This document shows, one piece after another, positions 1-6,026 of a stretch of 12,281 nt of DNA. Made by a program: the position numbers and the translations under genes. A model generated the notes under the pieces. It was not told the origin of the DNA. It was given only the letters and a program-made list of their open reading frames with translations, and made no database searches. Location of the stretch: assembly GCA_032111745.1 (NCBI GenBank), contig JAULUH010000117.1:1-12281 (forward strand). Reading direction: 5' to 3'. This stretch comes from JAULUH01 sp032111745. GTDB lineage: Bacteria > Chloroflexota > Anaerolineae > JAAEKA01. Every line of letters starts with the position of its first letter. Within the stretch, counting starts at the first letter, position 1.

Positions 1-1
1 C

Positions 2-283
2 GGCGAGATCGACGGCCTGGCAGACGCCGCCCTGGCCGCGGCCTTTGGCGCGGCTGCCGGCCAGCAGCCAGCGCGCGTGCTGCTCAACTTTGGCGACGTC
101 GACTACATCAACAGCACCGGGATTGCGTTGATCGTCGGCGTGCTAGCCCAGGCCCGCAAGGCCCATATCTCATTGGTAACCTACGGGTTGAGCGACCATT
201 ACCGGGAGATCTTCCAGATCACCCGCCTGGCGGACTTCATGACCATGGCGGAGGATGAGGCTGGCGCGCTGGGGGCAGGCTAG
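2..283 (+). CDS. STAS-domain protein, anti-sigma factor antagonist-like (5' end missing)
   Basis: The reading frame is open from the left edge and ends at TAG 281-283, giving 93 visible residues; an internal GTG at 77 is not a credible start because homology with the next gene begins upstream of it. The visible part covers most of a STAS domain: a GEIDG strand, a strand ending in NFGDVDYI, then the N-S-T-G loop (visible residues 37-40) that holds the phospho-acceptor serine in SpoIIAA/RsbV proteins. In the classical proteins the residue before that serine is Asp; here it is Asn. Family knowledge: such proteins bind or release an anti-sigma kinase depending on phosphorylation of this serine. 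The downstream gene at 472 is clearly a paralogue, sharing the G-E-hydrophobic-x-G, NSxGI and GL-x-x-HY motifs. No kinase or sigma factor lies in the window, so the target is unknown. A more general STAS role is possible. Confidence 0.85.
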   Translation, partial: GEIDGLADAALAAAFGAAAGQQPARVLLNFGDVDYINSTGIALIVGVLAQARKAHISLVTYGLSDHYREIFQITRLADFMTMAEDEAGALGAG

Positions 284-311
284 ACCAGTGGGATGGCGTC
301 ACCTGCAGTTT

Positions 312-424
312 GGACTCGAGGCTTTAGCCGAGTTTGCGCTGAAGACCCGGCCAAGGCCTCGAGTCCGCACCCGGAGCGGCTGAAGCCGCCACTACGAACC
401 GGAGCCGGCTACGGCCTCGACTCC
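312..424. repeat. Intergenic cluster of short palindromes and repeats
   Basis: The 188-bp gap between the two STAS genes (284-471) is filled with nested repeats. GGACTCGAGGC at 312-322 is the exact reverse complement of 356-366. A small hairpin lies at 314-333 (ACTC and GGCT pairing with AGCC and GAGT, with a GA bulge). GCGGCT-GA-AGCCGC at 376-389 is a perfect palindrome. GGCCTCGA[G/C]TCC occurs at 355-366 and again at 413-424 with one mismatch. The sequence CCGCCACTACGAA at 386-398 recurs with one mismatch beside another palindrome at 4056-4068. No promoter of good quality was found here. A 60-codon frame at 293-475 crosses all these repeats and is considered non-coding. Confidence 0.7.
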
Positions 425-471
425 ACAATGCAAGGCCGCGTCAAGAAGATCGCACTCATCAACGGAGGCAG

Positions 472-831
472 ATGATGTCTAGAGCAAGCATAACGACCGA
501 CGTACGGAAGACGGAAAACGGAGTGAGCATCATTGATATCGGCGGGGAGGTCAACGGGTTTTCCGAAGAGGCCCTCGCTGCGGCCTATGACGAGGCCAGC
601 CAGAACGGCGTGCGGGCCATCCTATTCAACTTTGAAAACCTGGAGTACATGAACAGCTCGGGCATCGGCCTGCTGGTCATGATCCTGATCCGGGCCCAGC
701 GCAACAAGCAACGGCTGATGGCATGTGGCCTGAACGAGCACTACCAGCAGATCTTCGCCCTGACCCGGCTCAACGAGGCCATCGCCATCTATGGCAGCGA
801 GGCGGAGGCGGTGACGGCGGGCGGACGGTGA
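472..831 (+). CDS. STAS-domain protein, anti-sigma factor antagonist (RsbV/SpoIIAA-like)
   Basis: A complete 119-residue single-domain STAS protein, close to the usual 100-120 aa of this family. Two adjacent ATG codons (472 and 475) follow GGAGG at 464-468; spacing (6 nt) favours 475, which removes one Met. Motifs seen: GGEVNG at residues 24-29, the strand AILFNFENLEYM at 49-60, and N61-S62-S63-G64 at the phospho-acceptor loop, where Asn takes the place of the usual Asp. The C-terminal helix carries GLNEHYQQIFALTRL. The domain would act in the cytoplasm as a partner of an anti-sigma kinase; this is family knowledge and the partner is not in view. It lies 188 bp after a paralogue, suggesting tandem duplication. 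Its stop codon (TGA 829-831) lies inside a tandem repeat, so its extreme C-terminus is part of repeat sequence. Confident in the domain, less so in the signalling role. Confidence 0.9.
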   Translation: MMSRASITTDVRKTENGVSIIDIGGEVNGFSEEALAAAYDEASQNGVRAILFNFENLEYMNSSGIGLLVMILIRAQRNKQRLMACGLNEHYQQIFALTRLNEAIAIYGSEAEAVTAGGR

Positions 832-877
832 ACGGTGATCGGTGAACGGTGATCGGTGAACGGTGATCGGTGAACGG
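826..877. repeat. 14-bp tandem repeat (two 7-mers), 3.7 copies
   Basis: The unit CGGTGAACGGTGAT starts at 826, 840 and 854 without mismatch and ends with a 10-bp partial copy at 868-877. Each unit is two heptamers, CGGTGAA and CGGTGAT, so the array also reads as seven and a half heptamers alternating at the last base. The array begins in the last codons of the STAS gene, contains its stop codon, and ends 18 bp before the start of the next gene's leader-proximal ATG (896), just ahead of its Shine-Dalgarno. The reverse complement reads as repeated TTCACCG/ATCACCG. Copy-number change would leave the stop intact but alter the spacer length. Confidence 0.95.
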
Positions 878-895
878 AAGCTGGAGGTAGATGGC

Positions 896-1657
896 ATGGA
901 ACAGAGTGACAACGCAGGGACGCTGCCCGCGCGGGATGCGGCTAACTGGGCGCAGCCGGTAGCTAAGCTGACAGTGGATGGCGAGCGGCCGGGCGCAGCA
1001 AATCTGAACGTGGACGGCCGCGGGCTGACCGGGCCGTTGCAGGGCTTCGGCGCGTTGTGGCAGAAGACCTACCGGGTGCCACTGGCTGGGGCGACGCCGC
1101 AGGAGGTGGTGGGCTACTGGAAGGCCCACCTGCCGGAGCTGATGCCATCCGACAGCCGCTTCTACCCGTCGCTGACGGGTGTGCAGCCAGGGGAGGTGCT
1201 GTTGATCAACGCCTCGATGCCGGGGCTGCCCGGTGGCGGCAGCATTCCGGTGTACACGGGCGTGTTGATCCTCTATGCCGACGAGGAGGCCTTTTCGGTG
1301 ATGACACCGGATGGCCACCCGGAGTCCGGGTTCAACACCTTCAGTGCCTATGAGGAGGACGGCACCACTGTGGCTCAGATCCAATCCCTGGCCCGGGCCA
1401 ACGACCCGGTCTACGAGTTCGGCTTCCGCTTCCTCGGCGGGGATACGCAGCAGGAGCGCATCTGGCATCACGTGCTGACGGAGCTGGCGACGCATTTCGG
1501 CGTGGAGCCCACCATCGAGATGAAGAAGGTCTGCGTGGACGGCCGGGTACAGTGGTCGCAGGCCGGCAATGTGCGCTACAATGCGGTCATCCGGACCACG
1601 GTGAGCGCGCCAGGGCGTTGGGCGAAGCGCGTTTTCGCCCGCGGCGCGAAAGCTTGA
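896..1657 (+). CDS. Conserved-looking protein of unknown function, possible SRPBCC/DUF1990-like fold
   Basis: The frame could begin at GTG 863 inside the tandem repeat, but ATG 896 is preferred: it has GGAGG at 883-887 with 8-nt spacing and avoids translating repeat DNA. The product is 253 aa, soluble, with no signal peptide or membrane segment. The N-terminal 45 residues look loosely structured. Residues 46-200 look like a compact alpha/beta domain with TPDGHPESGFNTFSAYEE (137-154) followed by a strand and QQERIWHHVLTELATHFG (185-202). This order (GHPE-x-G, strand, final long helix) resembles DUF1990/SRPBCC-type proteins, but the similarity is my impression and is weak. It follows the STAS gene by 64 bp on the same strand, so it is probably cotranscribed. 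No catalytic residues can be named. Confidence 0.75.
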   Translation: MEQSDNAGTLPARDAANWAQPVAKLTVDGERPGAANLNVDGRGLTGPLQGFGALWQKTYRVPLAGATPQEVVGYWKAHLPELMPSDSRFYPSLTGVQPGEVLLINASMPGLPGGGSIPVYTGVLILYADEEAFSVMTPDGHPESGFNTFSAYEEDGTTVAQIQSLARANDPVYEFGFRFLGGDTQQERIWHHVLTELATHFGVEPTIEMKKVCVDGRVQWSQAGNVRYNAVIRTTVSAPGRWAKRVFARGAKA

Positions 1658-1683
1658 GTCATAGATTGTAGCCGGAGCCTAGA

Positions 1684-2583
1684 TTGCCAGCAACCAGGGA
1701 GTCTCTCAACCGTCAGGATCAGACCGTTGGCTTGCGGGATGGTCGCAGGCTAGGATACGCCGAATATGGCCCCGATGGTGGCGTGGCAATCATGGTATTC
1801 GGCGGCGCCTCCGGCCGCTATCTGAGGCCGTGTGGCGATGAGCTGCTGGAGAAGGTGGGTGTCCGGCTCCTCATCGTGGAGCGACCTGGTTTCGGGTTAT
1901 CAGATTTTCAGCCCAAGCGGACGTTGTTGGACTGGCCGGAAGATGTGGCGCAGCTGGCAGACCACCTGGGGCTGGGGCGTTTCGCCGTCGTTGCCGCCTC
2001 TCAAGGGGGGCCTTACGGTGCGGTCTGCGGATATAAGCTGGCAGATCGACTGACTGGCCTGGCGCTGGTGAGCGCCCTGGCCCCGTTCGATGTTGCCGGT
2101 TCAACCGAGGGCATGGCTCCGGCACTGGCCATGCTGCCAAGAATAGCGCGCCACGCGCCGTTTCTGCTCCGCCCCATGCAAGGTGCGGTGGTCTCGCTGA
2201 TCCGGCGCAACCCGGAGGCGGCCGTCAAACGCATCTTCAGCAACCTGCCGCCAGGCGATCAGGCCATCCTACAGCAGCCAGAGTTGATCCAGACCTTTGT
2301 TCGCGATTTTCCCGAAGCCTACCGCCAGGGCGGACGCGGAGCAGCTCACGACATCTATGTGGTCTGCCACCCATGGGGTTTCCTGCCCCAGGATATCTCA
2401 GCCAAGACCTTTGTTTGGCAGGGCGAGGCAGACCCCAACGTTCCACCGGTGATGGGACGTTACCTGGCGGAGACGATCACCAACAGCGAGGCCACCTTTG
2501 TAGGTGACGCCGGCCACATGCTGTTCTATACCCACTTCGAGTCGATAGTGCAGCAGACTGTGAACCATGCCAGAAGCGTATGA
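1684..2583 (+). CDS. Alpha/beta hydrolase fold protein
   Basis: A 299-aa protein that starts at TTG 1684, with GGAG at 1674-1677 giving 6-nt spacing; the next in-frame ATG would remove the first strand. The fold is recognisable throughout: first strands with GRRLGYAEYGP (20-30), an oxyanion-region FGGASG (39-44), RPGFGLSD (67-74), and the nucleophile elbow AASQGGPYG with Ser106. The likely catalytic acid is Asp250 in WQGEADPNVPP, and the base is His278 in GDAGHMLF. The GGPYG sequence after the elbow is like that of many uncharacterised hydrolases, so substrate is unknown; esterase, lactonase and haloalkane-type reactions are all possible. Length fits the family. The gene overlaps the following oxidoreductase by 17 nt, which suggests coupled translation and a shared pathway. 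There is no signal peptide, so it is likely cytoplasmic. Confidence 0.9.
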   Translation: MPATRESLNRQDQTVGLRDGRRLGYAEYGPDGGVAIMVFGGASGRYLRPCGDELLEKVGVRLLIVERPGFGLSDFQPKRTLLDWPEDVAQLADHLGLGRFAVVAASQGGPYGAVCGYKLADRLTGLALVSALAPFDVAGSTEGMAPALAMLPRIARHAPFLLRPMQGAVVSLIRRNPEAAVKRIFSNLPPGDQAILQQPELIQTFVRDFPEAYRQGGRGAAHDIYVVCHPWGFLPQDISAKTFVWQGEADPNVPPVMGRYLAETITNSEATFVGDAGHMLFYTHFESIVQQTVNHARSV

Positions 2584-4003
2584 CGCCGTGATCGTGGGGT
2601 CTGGACCCAACGGATTGGCCGCGGCCACTACCCTGGCCCGGGCGGGGCGCTCGGTGCTGGTGGTGGAGGGCAAGGATACGATCGGCGGCGGCATGCGCTC
2701 GGCCGAGGTGTGCCTGACCGGCTTCGTTGGCGATATCTGCTCGGCGGTGCATCCGCTAGGGCTGGCCTCGCCCTTCATGCGCAGCCTGCCGTTGGCTGAG
2801 CACGGCCTGGTCTGGATCCAGCCCGACCTGCCCCTGGCCCATCCCCTGGATGGGGGGGAAGCGGTGGTAGTGGAACGCTCGGTGGCCGCCACGGCTGAGG
2901 GATTGGGAGCGGACGGGCCGGCCTACCGGCGCCTGATGCAGCCGCTGGTGGACCGGTGGCCGGCCATCGTGGACGACGTGCTGGGGCCGCTGCGAGTGCC
3001 GCGCGATCCCCTGGCCTTTGGACGCTTTGGCCTGGGGGCGATAATGCCGGCGACGCTACTGGCGCACGGCTGGTACCGCGGCCGGGAGGCGCGCGCACTG
3101 CTGGCCGGCATGGCGGCCCATTCGATGCTGCCGCTGCAGCGACCGATCACCGGGGGCTTTGGGCTGCTATTGGGACTGCTGGCTCATGCGGTGGGCTGGC
3201 CAGTGGCCAAGGGCGGCAGCCAGGCCATCGCCGATGCCCTGGCTGGCTACCTGCGCAGCCTGGGCGGTGAGATCAGGACGGGGTGGATGGTGGAAGATGT
3301 GGACGAGTTGCCACGGGCCGGCGCTTATCTGTTTGACATAACGCCACGACAGTTGATCCGTATTGCCGGGCACCGGCTGCCGGCCGGCTACCGGCGCAGC
3401 CTGGAGCGGTTTCGCTACGGCCCGGGGGTATTCAAGATAGACTATGCCCTGCATGGCCCCATCCCGTGGGCGGCGGCGGCGTGCAGCCGGGCGGGCACGG
3501 TGCACGTGGGGGGGACACTCGAGGAGATCGCGAGTGCGGAGCAGGAGGTCTGGCGGGGGAGGCACAGCGAGAGGCCCTTTGTGCTGCTGGCGCAGCAAAG
3601 CCTGTTCGATACCAGCCGAGCCCCTGCGGGCAAGCAGGTGGCCTGGGCCTATTGCCACGTGCCTCACGGGTCGACTGAGGACATGACAGAGGCTATCGAG
3701 CGCCAGGTGGAGCGGTTTGCGCCGGGGTTTCGTGATATGATAATGGCCCGCAGCACGCGCACGGCCATGCAGATGGAGGCGTACAACCCCAACTATGTGG
3801 GAGGGGACATCAACGGCGGGGTGCAGGATATCTGGCAGCAGTACACGCGGCCGGTGGCGCGATGGGTGCCATACAGCACGCCGGATCCGCGGATCTACAT
3901 CTGTTCATCATCCACGCCGCCGGGTGGGGGGGTGCATGGGATGTGTGGGTATTATGCGGCGCAGGCGGTGCTGGCGCGGGGGGGTGTGGGGAGTAGCGGC
4001 TGA
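2567..4003 (+). CDS. FAD-dependent NAD(P)-binding oxidoreductase, phytoene desaturase/PYROXD2-like (COG1233)
   Basis: 478 aa, starting at ATG 2567 within the end of the hydrolase gene. The N-terminus is a Rossmann FAD-binding motif: VGSGPNGLAAATTLARAG with G11, G13, G16 and acidic E34 at the end of strand 2, followed by GGGMRS (40-45). The C-terminus (about 444-478) has TPPGGGVHGMCG, the second FAD-binding element typical of carotenoid-desaturase-like flavoproteins. COG1233 proteins include carotenoid desaturases/isomerases and the PYROXD2 group of unknown substrate; the size (desaturases are about 490-510 aa) and the absence of other carotenoid genes make the PYROXD2-like assignment safer. 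It is paired with an alpha/beta hydrolase, so the two may act in sequence on a hydrophobic substrate; that is inference. The 3' end is very G-rich, with a quadruplex-like pattern at 3922-3949. Confidence 0.88.
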   Translation: MPEAYDAVIVGSGPNGLAAATTLARAGRSVLVVEGKDTIGGGMRSAEVCLTGFVGDICSAVHPLGLASPFMRSLPLAEHGLVWIQPDLPLAHPLDGGEAVVVERSVAATAEGLGADGPAYRRLMQPLVDRWPAIVDDVLGPLRVPRDPLAFGRFGLGAIMPATLLAHGWYRGREARALLAGMAAHSMLPLQRPITGGFGLLLGLLAHAVGWPVAKGGSQAIADALAGYLRSLGGEIRTGWMVEDVDELPRAGAYLFDITPRQLIRIAGHRLPAGYRRSLERFRYGPGVFKIDYALHGPIPWAAAACSRAGTVHVGGTLEEIASAEQEVWRGRHSERPFVLLAQQSLFDTSRAPAGKQVAWAYCHVPHGSTEDMTEAIERQVERFAPGFRDMIMARSTRTAMQMEAYNPNYVGGDINGGVQDIWQQYTRPVARWVPYSTPDPRIYICSSSTPPGGGVHGMCGYYAAQAVLARGGVGSSG

Positions 4004-4042
4004 GGTGCCGCGCGGATGAACAGCCTGCCGTCATGGTCGAAA

Positions 4043-4061
4043 GGGCGGGGAGACCCCGCCC
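4043..4061. terminator. Strong GC palindrome between convergent genes, possible bidirectional terminator or dispersed repeat
   Basis: GGGCGGGG-AGA-CCCCGCCC forms an 8-bp perfect stem with a 3-nt loop, 40 bp after the oxidoreductase stop. No run of T follows on either strand, so it is not a textbook intrinsic terminator. Its right flank (4056-4068, CCGCCCCTACGAA) matches the flank of the palindrome at 376-389 with one mismatch, which argues for a dispersed palindromic repeat family that may be co-opted for termination. The convergent gap 4004-4211 has no gene. Confidence 0.5.
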
Positions 4062-4083
4062 CTACGAAGCGATGGTGATTTTG

Positions 4084-4095
4084 GCGTAGCTACGC
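4084..4095. repeat. Perfect 12-bp palindrome
   Basis: GCGTAGCTACGC is self-complementary with no loop. It lies 23 bp after the GC stem at 4043-4061, in the convergent spacer. It could be a protein-binding site or part of the same repeat element; nothing else supports a function. Confidence 0.45.
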
Positions 4096-4169
4096 AGGGG
4101 GTGGCCCAATGCTGGGACGAGGGCGAGACGCGGTGAATGAAGGACTGGGCGGCCGTATCATCCCGGAAC

Positions 4170-4189
4170 GGGGCGGAGGGCCGCGCCCC
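4170..4189 (-). terminator. GC-rich hairpin after the 4Fe-4S gene, possible terminator
   Basis: GGGGCG (4170-4175) pairs with CGCCCC (4184-4189) around an 8-nt loop. It lies 22 bp beyond the stop of the minus-strand 4Fe-4S gene, where a terminator for that gene would be expected. There is no U-tract, so termination is only suggested by position and stability. Confidence 0.4.
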
Positions 4190-4211
4190 GGGATACCCCA
4201 CCCGATGGACC

Positions 4212-5522
4212 CTAGGTGACGATGTCGCCGCTGCGGGCGGCGCCGGCCTTGACGCCGGCGACCAGGGTGGTGAGGAAGGCGGAGCGCAGTGGCTTGACGG
4301 CCCGGGCGGCCTTGTAGGGGGGTGTGCGCTCCAGGACCTGCAGGACGCGGCCGAGGGCCTGGAAGCTCCAGCCCTCGGTGTTGTCGAGGATGAGGTCGGC
4401 CAGCTTGCCGCGCTCGATGGCCATGGCGACGACGCGGTCGAAGGTAGACTCGGGGGTGAAGACCCGCTGCTCGCGCGGCACCATGGCCATGGCACCGTGC
4501 TTGCAGGCGGCGGTGCACACGCCGCAGCCCAGGCAGAGGTCGGCCTCGCGCACGGCCCAGCGGGGCCGGCGCTCGCCCTGGGGCTCGCCGATGACGATGT
4601 CGATGGCCTGGGTCGGGCAGGCCTTGGCACAGCGGCCGCAGCCGTTACAGCGATCCAGGTCGATCTGGCTGATCCAGTTGGAGCTGACGATGGCGTGGCG
4701 GATGTCGTGGGTTCGGATAGCCGACATCATGCCACAGCAGCAGCCGCAGCAGTTACAGATGTAGCTGACGTTGCGTTGTACGTTGTCGGCGGTCTGGGCC
4801 AGGCCGGCATCCTTGCACTGGCCCAGGATGGCCATGGCCTCGGCCACGGTGATGGGCTCGGCCAGGCCGGAGCGCACCAGGGTTTCAGCGCCGTAGTTGA
4901 GGGTCATGCAGGTGCGCTGGGGGCGCTGGCAGGCGGTGTCCAGGTGGCTGCGGTGGTGGCGGCAGGGGCAGAGGCTGACGGCGTGGGCATGGGCGGATTC
5001 CACCAGGTAGCTGGCCCGCTCCCAGTCCAGCACCTCCACGTGGTCGCCAGCGGGGAGGGCCTCCTCGCGCACCAGGGAGCGGCCGACCTGGGTGTCGCCG
5101 GAGAAGACGGCGCGGGCGAAGCGGTCGTCTCTGGTAAAGTACTCCTCGAAGAGGCGGGCCAGCTCGGCCATGGGCAGGTCGTCGCGCGTGCGCATGAAGG
5201 TGTATTCGAAGAAGCCGATGACCACGGGGGAGAGGGTGACGTAGCGGCGGCCGCCGCGCTCGACGTCGAGGACCAGGCCGCGCTGGGCCATGGCGGTCAG
5301 GCGTTCATCCAGGATGGCGGCATCCATGTCCAGCCGGCGGGCCAGCCGCGAGACCGGGGTGAAGGCCGTCGGCACCTGGCGGGCCAGGTCGGCCTCCTCG
5401 GGGGAGAACAAGAGGCGCAGGATTTGCATGAACACCGGGGATTCGGGTGCGCCGGTGAGGTTGCGGTCCAGGCGTTGTTGGAGGAGGTGGTAGGTGCGGT
5501 CGGGGTTGGCAAGGTGGCCCAT
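4212..5522 (-). CDS. Cysteine-rich 4Fe-4S dicluster protein with winged-helix-like N-terminus
   Basis: 436 aa on the minus strand; ATG at 5522-5520 with a GGAG (5535-5532) 9 nt upstream. Residues 52-98 look like a winged-helix module (FTPVSRLARRL, DERLTAMAQRGLV, then a two-stranded wing). Residues 185-205 hold C185-x-C187, C198 and C205 with HHRSH between them. Residues 256-263 form an unusual cluster, C-N-C-C-G-C-C-C. Two canonical ferredoxin motifs follow: C292-x2-C295-x2-C298-x3-C302-P and C330-x2-C333-x2-C336-x3-C340. So two [4Fe-4S] clusters are firm and one or two further metal sites are likely. No partner oxidoreductase subunit adjoins it; it appears monocistronic with its own promoter. 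Cytoplasmic electron transfer or a redox-sensing role are both possible; I do not recognise a named gene. A long plus-strand open frame over the same DNA is an artefact of GC bias. Confidence 0.92.
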   Translation of the reverse strand: MGHLANPDRTYHLLQQRLDRNLTGAPESPVFMQILRLLFSPEEADLARQVPTAFTPVSRLARRLDMDAAILDERLTAMAQRGLVLDVERGGRRYVTLSPVVIGFFEYTFMRTRDDLPMAELARLFEEYFTRDDRFARAVFSGDTQVGRSLVREEALPAGDHVEVLDWERASYLVESAHAHAVSLCPCRHHRSHLDTACQRPQRTCMTLNYGAETLVRSGLAEPITVAEAMAILGQCKDAGLAQTADNVQRNVSYICNCCGCCCGMMSAIRTHDIRHAIVSSNWISQIDLDRCNGCGRCAKACPTQAIDIVIGEPQGERRPRWAVREADLCLGCGVCTAACKHGAMAMVPREQRVFTPESTFDRVVAMAIERGKLADLILDNTEGWSFQALGRVLQVLERTPPYKAARAVKPLRSAFLTTLVAGVKAGAARSGDIVT

Positions 5523-5569
5523 GGGCGGGTGCTCCGGCGAGTTTGTGATGGAAGGTGCGATCTGGCGTG

Positions 5570-5599
5570 ATTATACCACCTTCAGGAAGGGTAGGTCAA
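5570..5599 (-). promoter_or_regulatory. Sigma70-type promoter for the 4Fe-4S gene
   Basis: On the minus strand the sequence reads TTGACC (5599-5594), 18 bp, TATAAT (5575-5570): a perfect -10 box and a five-of-six -35 box. The expected start of transcription near 5563 gives a leader of about 40 nt. GGTCA is repeated at 5594-5598 and 5602-5606 (8-bp period) over the -35 box, which could be an operator half-site pair, though that is speculative. Confidence 0.75.
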
Positions 5600-5778
5600 G
5601 GGGTCAGGGCATCTTATAAGGGCCTCTCAGAAGTCGAGGCGCATGAGTTGATACGGGTCATTTGCATCTACTGACATGACGAGGAGCGTGATGAGGGACG
5701 TTGCCATAGCCGGAGGGGTGGGAAGACGACTTGCCGATAGGAGAACTTGCGGGGGGATGGACCGGGGCGGCGCCTGCT

Positions 5779-5797
5779 AAGAAACTTCCCGTTTCTT
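5779..5797. repeat. 7-bp-arm inverted repeat
   Basis: AAGAAAC (5779-5785) and GTTTCTT (5791-5797) flank a 5-nt TTCCC loop. It is A/T-rich compared with its surroundings and sits in the long non-coding stretch between the divergent 4Fe-4S gene and the polysaccharide operon. It could be an operator or an RNA hairpin. Confidence 0.55.
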
Positions 5798-5841
5798 GAT
5801 GTAGGAATGATCCTGTCCCGACGGATCAAGGAGGGGCTTTT

Positions 5842-5863
5842 GAGAAGCCGTGGGCTGCTTCTC
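5842..5863. repeat. 7-bp-arm inverted repeat following an AGGAGG-like sequence
   Basis: GAGAAGC (5842-5848) and GCTTCTC (5857-5863) enclose an 8-nt loop. AAGGAGG at 5828-5834 lies just before it. If transcribed, the hairpin would be immediately downstream of a Shine-Dalgarno-like tract; no convincing protein follows, so a structural RNA or protein-binding role is as likely. Confidence 0.45.
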
Positions 5864-5885
5864 CGCAGTATCCGCGGCGTGGGTA

Positions 5886-5960
5886 CCAAGTGCGTTGCAC
5901 CGCCGCCGCCGCGGTGGGCATCTTGCCAGCATCGTCGCTACGGCGGTGCAACGCACTTGG
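5886..5960. repeat. Perfect 20-bp inverted repeat with 35-nt loop
   Basis: The arm 5886-5905 (core AAGTGCGTTGCACCGCC) is the exact reverse complement of 5941-5960. The 35-nt loop contains a smaller hairpin, GGCA-TCT-TGCC. The arm itself includes the near-palindrome GTGCGTTGCAC. Such a long perfect pair is far beyond chance in 550 bp. It lies about 70-90 bp upstream of the operon promoter. It may be a dispersed non-autonomous element, a factor-independent transcription barrier between divergent units, or a small structured RNA. No target-site duplication was seen next to the ends. Confidence 0.85.
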
Positions 5961-6002
5961 CTGGTTTCGAATGCAGGTCTATACGAAGCTTTGGGCGCTT
6001 TT

Positions 6003-6021
6003 AAGGTTAGTGCGTAACCTT
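6003..6021. promoter_or_regulatory. Candidate operator palindrome upstream of the polysaccharide operon
   Basis: AAGGTTA-GTGCG-TAACCTT is a perfect inverted repeat with 7-bp arms and a 5-nt centre. Its right arm ends 5 bp before the -35 box at 6027, placing its centre about 50 bp before the predicted transcription start. That is a usual place for an activator dimer site. The identity of any regulator is unknown. Confidence 0.55.
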
Positions 6022-6026
6022 TGGCC

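Noticed and set aside
293..475. A 60-codon plus-strand frame between the STAS genes
   Set aside because: It runs through nested palindromes and direct repeats, has no ribosome site and no recognisable sequence.
826..877. Possible CRISPR array
   Set aside because: The copies are directly adjacent 14-bp units with no unique spacers.
770..1495. A 241-codon minus-strand frame opposite the 253-aa protein
   Set aside because: Its start-distal part translates the tandem repeat, the composition is His/Arg/Gln-rich as in antisense frames of GC-rich genes, and there is no ribosome site of note.
4137..5570. A 477-codon open frame on the plus strand over the 4Fe-4S gene
   Set aside because: It is almost entirely Gly/Ala/Val/Asp-type low-information sequence, mirrored from a minus-strand gene that has clear cysteine motifs, a promoter and a ribosome site.
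5886..5960. tRNA or transposon terminal repeats
   Set aside because: The fold is a single long stem with no cloverleaf; there is no transposase and no visible target duplication, so it cannot be called an insertion sequence.
5747..6004. A plus-strand small ORF, or a shorter version from TTG 5840 with AAGGAGG 5 nt upstream
   Set aside because: The ribosome site is tempting, but the frame crosses two hairpins and both arms of the 20-bp inverted repeat, and the protein is arginine/proline-rich with no known motif.
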